Source: Sphaerisporangium krabiense (lineage in GTDB: Bacteria; Actinomycetota; Actinomycetes; Streptosporangiales; Streptosporangiaceae). From it: a DNA stretch of 64,000 nt. A program made the translations under genes and the position numbers. The stretch lies in assembly GCF_014200435.1 (NCBI RefSeq), contig NZ_JACHBR010000001.1, positions 6,204,001-6,268,000 on the forward strand, in the 5' to 3' direction. The notes beneath the pieces were generated by a model. It did no database searches and was not told the DNA's origin. It saw only the letters and a program-made list of their open reading frames with translations. Positions 55,751 through 64,000 of this stretch are shown here, in pieces (the stretch's first letter is position 1; every line of letters begins with the position of its first letter).

Positions 55751-57187
55751 ATGGGGGAGGTCGTCCGGAGTCTGGTGCCCGCCCGGCTGGACCGTCTGCC
55801 GTGGTCGGGGTTCCACACCCGGCTGGTGCTGGCGCTCGGGGTCGCGTGGGTGCTGGACGGCATGGAGATCACGATCGCGGGGGCGATCGGCTCGGTGCTG
55901 GAGGACCGGCGCACGCTGGGCCTTTCGGCGTTCCAGGTCGGGCTGACCGCGACGGTGTACCTGGCGGGCCAGGTCGCGGGGGCGCTGTTCTTCGGGCGGA
56001 TGTCGGACCGGTTCGGCCGGCGCAAGCTGTTCGTGCTGACCCTCGGGCTGTACCTGGCGGCCAACGGCGTCACGGCGTTCTCCCCGAACCTGGCGTTCCT
56101 GCTGTTCTTCCGGTTCTTCGCCGGGACCGGCATCGGCGGCGAGTACGCGGCCATCCACTCGGCGATCGACGAGCTGATCCCCGCCCGGTACCGGGGTCGG
56201 GTGGACCTGGCGGTGAGCGGGACGTACTGGCTCGGCGCGATGATCGGCACGGCGAGCACCTATGTCCTGCTGAATCCGGACATCCTGCCGATCAACGTGG
56301 GGTGGCGCGTCGGCCTGCTGATCGGCCCCGCGCTCGGCGCCGCCATCTGGACGCTGCGCCGCCACCTGCCCGAGAGCCCGCGCTGGCTGCTCATGCACGG
56401 CCACCCCGAGGAGGCCGAGCGGGCCGCGGCGTCGGTGGAGCGCGCGGTGGCCGCGAGCGGGCGCCCGCTGCCGCCGGTGGACGCGAGCAAGACCCTGGAG
56501 ATCCGCCCGCGCGGCGCGCCCTCCTACGCCGAGATCGCCCGGGTGCTGGTCCGCGAGCACCCCCGGCGCACGGTGCTCGGCGCCACCCTGATGATCAGCC
56601 AGTCGTTCCTCTACAACGCGATCTTCTTCACCTACGTGCTCGTGCTCGGCACCTACTACGGCGTCACCCCGCACGACGCCTCCAAGTACCTGTTCGCGTT
56701 CGCGCTCGGCAACCTCGCCGGGCCGCTCGTGCTCGGCCACCTGTTCGACACGCTGGGCCGCCGGGCGATGATCTCCGGCACCTACCTGCTGTCGGGGGCG
56801 CTGCTGGCGGGGACGGGGTGGCTGTTCAAGCAGGGCGCGCTCACCGCCACCACGCAGACCCTGCTGTGGTCGGTGATCTTCTTCTTCGCCTCCGCGGCGG
56901 CCAGCTCGGGTTACCTGACCGTCAGCGAGCTGTTCCCGCTGGAGATCAGGGCGCTGGTCATCGCGATGTTCTTCTCGATCGCCCAAGGGTTCGGCGCGCT
57001 CGGCCCGGCGATCTTCGGCGCGCTGATCGGCGAGCCCGGGCACGCCGACCCCGACCGGCTCTTCTACGGGTACGCGTTCGCCGCCGCCATGATGATCGCC
57101 GCGGGGCTGGTGGCGCTGGCGCTCGCCGTGAACGCCGAGGGCCGGTCGCTGGAGGACCTGACCCCGCCCCTGGCGGCCCGCGGCTGA
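55751..57187 (+). CDS. MFS transporter, tandem copy B
   Basis: 478 residues. It aligns end to end with copy A without large gaps; signatures are GRMSDRFGRRKLF, GIGGEYAAIHSAIDELIPAR and LPESPRWLL. The loop and termini have diverged more than the helices. No clear ribosome site precedes ATG 55751; TACGCT at 55737-55742 could be the -10 box of a leaderless message. GTG at 55745 is the other start. The substrate is unknown but probably near that of copy A. Confidence 0.88.
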   Translation: MGEVVRSLVPARLDRLPWSGFHTRLVLALGVAWVLDGMEITIAGAIGSVLEDRRTLGLSAFQVGLTATVYLAGQVAGALFFGRMSDRFGRRKLFVLTLGLYLAANGVTAFSPNLAFLLFFRFFAGTGIGGEYAAIHSAIDELIPARYRGRVDLAVSGTYWLGAMIGTASTYVLLNPDILPINVGWRVGLLIGPALGAAIWTLRRHLPESPRWLLMHGHPEEAERAAASVERAVAASGRPLPPVDASKTLEIRPRGAPSYAEIARVLVREHPRRTVLGATLMISQSFLYNAIFFTYVLVLGTYYGVTPHDASKYLFAFALGNLAGPLVLGHLFDTLGRRAMISGTYLLSGALLAGTGWLFKQGALTATTQTLLWSVIFFFASAAASSGYLTVSELFPLEIRALVIAMFFSIAQGFGALGPAIFGALIGEPGHADPDRLFYGYAFAAAMMIAAGLVALALAVNAEGRSLEDLTPPLAARG

Positions 57188-57190
57188 GCG

Positions 57191-57228
57191 CGGGCCCGCG
57201 GGCGCCGGGTGAGGCGCACGCGGGCCCG
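57191..57228. terminator. Hairpin between convergent MFS copy B and eda
   Basis: Arms 57191-57206 (CGGGCCCGCGGGCGCC) and 57213-57228 pair at 15 of 16 positions around a six-base loop GGGTGA. It lies just after the MFS stop and downstream of eda on the other strand, so it can serve both transcripts. Confidence 0.6.
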
Positions 57229-57442
57229 TGATCCATGAACGTCGCATCGGGTCACGGCGACCTCCATGGTCGTTCGCCCGGCGCCCGAGGGAGGAGGGGC
57301 GCGGACGAGGTCATGGCCGGCGTGACGGGGCGAAGCGGGAACATTCCGGCCACCGGGCGGTCACCCCGCCCGGACGCCGGCCGCTTCGCCGATCACGCGG
57401 CGCCTAACCGTACCCTGGCGCGGACCCGGCCCGCGCACCAGG

Positions 57443-58057
57443 TCAGGCGCGCAGCGCGGCGGCCTCCGCGGCGAGCTTCTCGACGCGGGTGTAGTCCCCG
57501 GCGGCGAGCGCGTCGGCGGGGGTCAGCCAGGTGCCGCCGACGCAGCCGACGTTGGGCAGCGCCAGGTACTCGGGGGCCGTCTCCGGGCGGATGCCGCCGG
57601 TCGGGCAGAACCGCACGCCGGGGATCGGCCCGGCCAGGGCCTTGAGGTAGGCGACGCCGCCCGCGGGGCCCGCGGGGAAGAACTTCAGCTCGGTCAGCCC
57701 GCGCTCGGCCAGCGCCAGCACCTCCGAGGCGGTCGCCGCGCCCGGCAGGAACGGCAGGCCGCTGCCGTCCATGGCGTCGAGCAGGGCGGGCGTCGCGCCG
57801 GGGCTGACCAGGAACCGCGCGCCCACGCCCGCGGCGGCGGTCACGTCGGCCGGCGTGCGCACCGTGCCCGCGCCGACCACGGCGTCCGGCACCTCGGCGG
57901 CGATGGCGGCGATGGCCGCCAGGGCCGCGGGCGTGCGCAGCGTCACCTCGATGGCCGGCAGCCCGCCCGCCACCAGGGCGCGGGCGAGGGGGACGGCCGC
58001 CCGCGCGTCGTCGACGACCACGACGGGGATGACGGGGGCGAGGTCGAGGATGCTCAC
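57443..58057 (-). CDS. eda: 2-keto-3-deoxy-6-phosphogluconate aldolase
   Basis: 204 residues. The Schiff-base lysine is in LKFFPAGP and the catalytic Glu is in [14 protein letters not shown] and CPTGGI complete the family pattern. It cleaves KDPG to pyruvate and glyceraldehyde 3-phosphate. GTG at 58057 shares four bases (GTGA) with the glk stop and has AAGGAG nine bases upstream. It is last in the zwf-edd-glk-eda operon. Confidence 0.93.
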   Translation of the reverse strand: MSILDLAPVIPVVVVDDARAAVPLARALVAGGLPAIEVTLRTPAALAAIAAIAAEVPDAVVGAGTVRTPADVTAAAGVGARFLVSPGATPALLDAMDGSGLPFLPGAATASEVLALAERGLTELKFFPAGPAGGVAYLKALAGPIPGVRFCPTGGIRPETAPEYLALPNVGCVGGTWLTPADALAAGDYTRVEKLAAEAAALRA

Positions 58058-59093
58058 GGGGTGGTGCTCCTTGCGGTGAGGGCGGTCCGGCCCGGCGCGG
58101 TGGCGGCCGGGCCGGAGGCGGTGGGAGAGGGGAGGGCCGCCCGCTGGGCGAGCCAGGCCGCCGCGCCGGTCAGCGCGGGCTGTTCGGCGACGATCGCGGT
58201 GGTGGCGATGCCGGTCAGGTAGCCGGACAGGACGAGGTTGGCCTCGAACCGGCGCCGGAAGTCGCTCGCGCGGATCCGTTCGACGATCCTCGGCACGATG
58301 CCCCCTCCGAGATAGACGCCGCCCCTGGCCCCCAAGGTGAGCGCGACGTTGGCCGCGAAGCTCCCCAGCAGCCCGCAGAACACCTCCACCGTACGCGCGC
58401 ACAGCGAGTCGTCGAGGCGCGCCACGACCTCCGAGGCGGGCAGCGGGGCGGCGCGGACGCCCTCCACCAGCGCGAGCCCGTGCCGCAGCCGGGTCAGGCC
58501 CGGCCCGGACAGCAGGTGCTCGGCGTCCACGAACGGCATCCCGTCGGCACGCAGCGCGCGCACGACCTCGTACTCCAGCTCGGTGACGGCGGGCGCGGAG
58601 ACGTGGCCGCCCTCGCCGGGCACCGGCACCCAGCCGCCGCGCGCGGGCACCAGCCCGGCCACGCCGAGGCCCGTGCCCGGGCCCAGCACGGCCTTCACCA
58701 TGCCGGGCGCCGGGTCGGGCCCGCCGAGGGCGGCGAGGTCGGCGCCGTCCAGGCGGGGCAGGGCCAGGGCGAGCGCCTCGAAGTCGTTGAGCAGCTCGAC
58801 GTGCGGGATGCCGAGGTCGTTGACCGAGCCCGACCAGCCCGCGTTGGTGCACCGGTAGCGGTCGGCGTTGACCGGGCCCGCGACGGCCAGGCACGCCGCC
58901 GCGGCGCGCACGCCCACGTGGCCGGCGAGGTAGGCGTGGACGGCGCCGGGCAGGCCGTCGTGCTCGGCCCCCGGGAGCACGACGACCCGCTCCGGACGTC
59001 CACCCGGCCGGGTCACCAGCCCGAAGCGGGCGTTGGTGCCGCCGACGTCGGCGACCAGCCAGGGAGCCTCCGGCGTGGGAGGCGGCGGCGGGC

Positions 59094-59097
<4 letters not shown>
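58054..59097 (-). CDS. glk: Glucokinase, Glk type
   Basis: 347 residues. It belongs to the non-ROK glucokinase group, with [26 protein letters not shown] and [13 protein letters not shown]. It phosphorylates glucose with ATP. GTG at 59097 overlaps the edd stop by four bases. Its place in the Entner-Doudoroff operon feeds glucose to zwf. The C-terminus is a little longer than usual (Ala/Thr/Pro-rich tail). Confidence 0.92.
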
Positions 59098-61027
<1,930 letters not shown>

Positions 61028-61031
<4 letters not shown>

Positions 61032-62563
61032 GGCAGGTCCTCCTCGTGCCAGGCGCGGCCGCTGCGGCCGAGCAGTTCGTGGGCGGCCACCGGGCCGCCG
61101 GTCCCGGCGGCGTACGGCTCGGGGAGGTCGCCGGCGGACTCCCAGGTGGCGACGATCGGGTCGATCCAGCCCCAGGCCGCCTCGACCTCGTCGCGCCGCA
61201 TGAACAGGGTCGGGTCGCCGGCCAGCACGTCGGCCAGCAGCCGCTCGTAGGCGTCGGGGACGCGGGCGTGGAAGGTGTCGGCGAAGCTCAGGCTGAGCGG
61301 CACCGGCCGCGGGACCACCTCGCCGGCGCCCGGCTCCTTGGCCATGATCAGCAGGTGGATGCCCTCGCCGGGCTGCAGGCGCAGCACCAGCCGGTTGGGG
61401 ACGCCCCCGGAGAAGATGGAGTGCGGCACGTCCTTGAACTGGACGACGATCTCCGAGCGGCGGTCGGGCATGCGCTTGCCCGTGCGCAGGTAGAACGGCA
61501 CCCCGGCCCACCGCCAGTTCTTCACCTCGGCGCGGATCGCGGCGAAGGTCTCCACGTGCCGCGAGGCGTCCGTCGGGGGCGTGTCGTCCGGCTCGTCCAG
61601 GTATCCGGGGACGGCACGGCCGTCCACCCGCCCGGCTATGTACTGGCCGCGCACGGTGAACCGCGCCGCCTCGGTGCCGCTGATCGGCCGCAGCGACTGC
61701 AGCACCTTGAGCTTCTCGTCCCGGATCGCCTCGCGGTCGTTGCGCGACGGCGGTTCCATCGCGACCAGGCACAGGAGCTGCAACAGGTGGTTCTGCACCA
61801 TGTCGCGCAGCGCGCCCGCGTGGTCGTAGTAGCCGCGCCGCCCGGGCGTGCCGACCGACTCGGCGGCGGTGATCTGCACGTGGTCGATCCACAGGGAGTT
61901 CCAGATCGGCTCGAGGAAGGCGTTGGCGAACCGCAGCACGAGCAGGTTCTGGACGGTCTCCTTGCCGAGGTAGTGGTCGATGCGGAAGATCTGGTGCTCG
62001 CCGAAGATGGCGCCGACCTCGTCGTTGATGTGGCGGGCGCCCGCGAGGTCGCGGCCGAGGGGCTTCTCGAGCACCACGCGCGAGCGCGGGGTGACAAGGC
62101 CCGCCCGGTCGGCGGCCCGGCAGAACGGGCCGAACGTCATCGGCGGGCTGGCGAGGTAGAAGACCCTGCCGGTGTCCTCGCGCCCGGCGAGCATGCGGGT
62201 GAGCCGCCCCCACCCGGGGTGGGCGGGGGCGTCCCGCCCGGCCGGGACGTCCGCGCACACGTGGTGCAGGCGGCGCAGGAAGCGGTCCCAGCCGGCGGCG
62301 TCGCCGGCGTGCAGGCCCGGCCGCACCTCGGCGTCGACCTTGCCGCGGAAGTCGGCGTCGTCCAGCCCGCCGCGGGAGACGGCGATGATCCGGGCGTCCG
62401 GCGCGAGCCGTCCGTCCCGGTCGCAGTGGTAGAGGGCCGGGAGCAGCTTGCGCATGGAGAGGTCGCCGGTGCCGCCGAAGACGACGAGGTCGGCCGCGTG
62501 CGCGACGGGGCGCTCGCGGCCGTCGGGTGGTGCGGCGGGCGGCGCGCTCGAGGGCTGAGGCAC
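61028..62563 (-). CDS. zwf: Glucose-6-phosphate dehydrogenase
   Basis: 511 residues. Cofactor motif FGGTGDLS and the active-site motif RIDHYLGKE are clear. It oxidises glucose 6-phosphate to the lactone. GTG at 62563 is chosen because CGGAG is eight bases upstream and the length is typical; a longer frame starts at 62641. It is first in the operon. No lactonase gene (pgl) is in the unit, so it must be elsewhere or the step is spontaneous. Confidence 0.93.
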
Positions 62564-62651
62564 GGGAGGGGCTCCGAAGATCTGCCAAGTCTTTGCCAAC
62601 CAGGACAGATCGGACAGTAGCCCGAACCTTTGGTCGCGCACAACCGCAGTT

Positions 62652-62715
62652 TTGACATTTAGGATGTGGAACTTAGGAACTTCTCATTACAAAAGTGTGT
62701 GGTTACACTTGGCCG
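62652..62715. promoter_or_regulatory. Divergent promoter region of zwf and the ROK regulator
   Basis: An AT-rich island. For the plus strand TTCTCA (62681-62686) and TACACT (62704-62709) are 17 bases apart, and the ATG follows six bases later, as for a leaderless message. AAGTGT (62693-62698) and ACACTT (62705-62710) form an inverted repeat over that -10 box, and GGAACTT is repeated in tandem at 62668-62674 and 62676-62682. These are candidate sites for the ROK protein. TTGACA at 62652-62657 has no good partner. Confidence 0.5.
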
Positions 62716-63981
62716 ATGGCTCGACGATCAGGCCCCGCGCTCGCCACCACCGGCGAAGTGCTCCGCCTCATCCGCGACGGCGAGGCCGTCACGCGGGCGG
62801 ACATCGGCAGGGTGACCGGCCTCTCGCGTCCCGCCGTGGCGCTGCGCGTGGCCGAGCTGCTCGACCACGGCCTGGTCGTGGAGGACACCGAGGGCCCCTC
62901 CACCGGCGGGCGCCCGCCCGCGCGCCTGGCGTTCGACGCCTCCGGCGGCGTCGTCCTGGTCGCCTCGCTCGGCGCGAGCCGCACCCAGGTCGCGCTGTGC
63001 GACCTCGCCGGCGCCGAGCTGGCCCGCACGGACCTGGAGATCGACGTCGAGCGCGGCCCCGGCGTGGTGCTGCCCCTGGTCATGGACATTTGGGCGGACC
63101 TGCTCGACGGCAGGCCCGGCTCGGCGGTGCGCGGCGCCGGGCTCGGCGTGCCCGCCACCGTCGAGTTCGCCGCCGGTCGCACCGAGAGCGCCCGCGTCAT
63201 GGCGAGCTGGACCGGCGTCGCGATCCCGCCGCTGATCGCCGCCCGCTACCCCGTGCCGGTCTTCGTGGACAACGACGTCAACGTCGTCGCGATGGGCGAG
63301 TACCGCGCCGCCTACGCCCGCGAGGTCTCCGACCTGCTGTTCGTGAAGGTGTCCACCCGCATCGGCGCCGGGGTGATCGCCGGGGGCGAGATCCTGCGCG
63401 GCGCGCTCGGCGCGGCGGGCGAGATCGGGCACATCCCCGTCACCGACGGGGGAGGGGTGCTGTGCCGGTGCGGCAACATCGACTGCGTCGACTCGGTGGC
63501 GAGCGGCACCGCCATCCTGCGCGACCTGCGGGCCCGCGGGCGCGAGGTCTCCTCGCTCGCCGACGTCGTCACCCTCGTGCGCGCGGGCGACGCCGAGACC
63601 ATGACGGTCGTGCGCCGGGCGGGCCGCATGCTCGGCGAGGTGGTGGCGAGCGCCGTCAACATCCTCAACCCGGCCGTGGTGGTGCTCGGCGGCGACGTCG
63701 CCGAGAAGTTCCAGCCGCTGGTCTCCGGGGTGCGCGAGGCGGTGCACCGGCGCTCGACGGCCCTGTCCACCCGCAGCCTGCGCATCGAGCGCAGCCGTCT
63801 CGGGCCCGGCGCGGGCATCACCGGCTGCGCTCTCATGGTCATCGACCACATCCTGGCGCCCGAGGCGGTCGACGCCTCCCTCGGCGCCTCCCCGGACGTC
63901 AGCGCGACGAGTCCATCAGGTGGACCAGCGCGCGCTCCAGGTCACGCGGCCCGGCGGCCGGTCGCGGCCAGGGGATCCTGA
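62716..63981 (+). CDS. ROK-family transcriptional regulator
   Basis: 421 residues. N-terminal winged helix (TGEVLRLIRDGEAVTRADIGRVTGLSR) and C-terminal ROK domain with DNDVNVVA, the ExGH-type GEIGHIPV and the zinc motif CRCGNIDC. ROK regulators respond to sugars or sugar phosphates; divergence from zwf suggests control of the Entner-Doudoroff operon. ATG at 62716 is chosen because the promoter geometry fits a leaderless message; the last 30 residues read as Pro/Ala-rich and overlap a convergent gene. Confidence 0.87.
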   Translation: MARRSGPALATTGEVLRLIRDGEAVTRADIGRVTGLSRPAVALRVAELLDHGLVVEDTEGPSTGGRPPARLAFDASGGVVLVASLGASRTQVALCDLAGAELARTDLEIDVERGPGVVLPLVMDIWADLLDGRPGSAVRGAGLGVPATVEFAAGRTESARVMASWTGVAIPPLIAARYPVPVFVDNDVNVVAMGEYRAAYAREVSDLLFVKVSTRIGAGVIAGGEILRGALGAAGEIGHIPVTDGGGVLCRCGNIDCVDSVASGTAILRDLRARGREVSSLADVVTLVRAGDAETMTVVRRAGRMLGEVVASAVNILNPAVVVLGGDVAEKFQPLVSGVREAVHRRSTALSTRSLRIERSRLGPGAGITGCALMVIDHILAPEAVDASLGASPDVSATSPSGGPARAPGHAARRPVAARGS

Positions 63982-64000
63982 TCAGTGCGGGGGACTCGGC
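63899..64000 (-). CDS. C-terminal end of a convergent gene (cut by the right edge)
   Basis: 33 residues ending in LVHLMDSSR at TGA 63899-63901 are visible. The sequence is helical and not like the low-complexity reading of the overlapping ROK end. If real, the overlap with the ROK gene is 83 bases. Function cannot be read. Confidence 0.35.
   Translation of the reverse strand, partial: AESPALIRIPWPRPAAGPRDLERALVHLMDSSR

Noticed and set aside
54137-57247. A 1036-codon minus-strand frame with internal repeats
   Set aside because: Its repeats are just the antisense of the two duplicated MFS genes.
61032-62588. An N-terminal extension of the edd frame through zwf
   Set aside because: It is an out-of-frame reading of zwf; the GTG at 61031 with its ribosome site is the real start.

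Overview
The window is very GC-rich (third codon positions almost all G/C), has many GTG and TTG starts, short overlaps between genes, lipobox and twin-arginine exports, and LacI, IclR, ROK and PadR regulators. This fits a filamentous actinobacterium, probably of the Streptosporangiales type; I cannot place it more finely. Nearly all of it is carbohydrate, peptide or sugar-acid uptake and breakdown. I see no rRNA, tRNA, CRISPR array, phage or intact insertion sequence.

Layout. 1-5634: the 5' part of a three-domain nonulosonate gene (cytidylyltransferase, HAD phosphatase, NeuB-type synthase; minus strand, cut by the left edge), a histidine kinase without a response regulator, a secreted beta-helix protein and an ACT-domain protein. 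5659-13168: a complete alpha-glucoside system, with an MsmK/MalK-type ATPase divergent from a binding lipoprotein, two permeases, a GH13 glucosidase and a LacI regulator. 13169-14458: a small scarred zone with a CPT-like kinase gene lacking its stop codon, a truncated and frameshifted SDR remnant, and a DoxX-like membrane protein.

14649-35525 is the most interesting part. A minus-strand operon (IclR regulator, D-aminoacylase, D-serine-dehydratase-like enzyme) diverges from about fifteen plus-strand genes: two M81 (MlrC-type) metallopeptidases, a CUT2-type importer whose permease and ATPase are one polypeptide, three SDRs, three zinc dehydrogenases, a class III aminotransferase, a glucarate-dehydratase-like enolase-superfamily enzyme, a mannose-6-phosphate-isomerase-like protein, an SMP-30 lactonase and an FAH-family hydrolase. 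The same 13-base element (TCCG-N5-CGGA) lies inside the promoter between the divergent operons and twice at the start of the importer transcript, so all of it looks like one IclR regulon. I read it as a pathway for a compound that joins a D-amino acid to a sugar or sugar acid; the substrate is unknown.

36305-47029: an oligopeptide-type ABC importer (binding protein, two permeases, two ATPases), a two-domain VOC protein, an MFS transporter, a methylmalonate/malonate-semialdehyde dehydrogenase and a second IclR regulator, probably one catabolic unit. 47070-57187: a metallo-beta-lactamase-fold protein divergent from a LysR regulator, a PadR remnant, a NarL-type two-component pair, a lipoprotein hydrolase, a DUF418 membrane protein and two tandemly duplicated MFS transporters. 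57443-63981: an Entner-Doudoroff operon zwf-edd-glk-eda with every junction overlapping by four bases (GTGA), divergent from a ROK regulator. A convergent gene enters from the right edge.

Together the genes cover importing glucosides, peptides and an unknown conjugate, opening them, and sending the carbon to pyruvate through oxidative, non-phosphorylated and Entner-Doudoroff routes.
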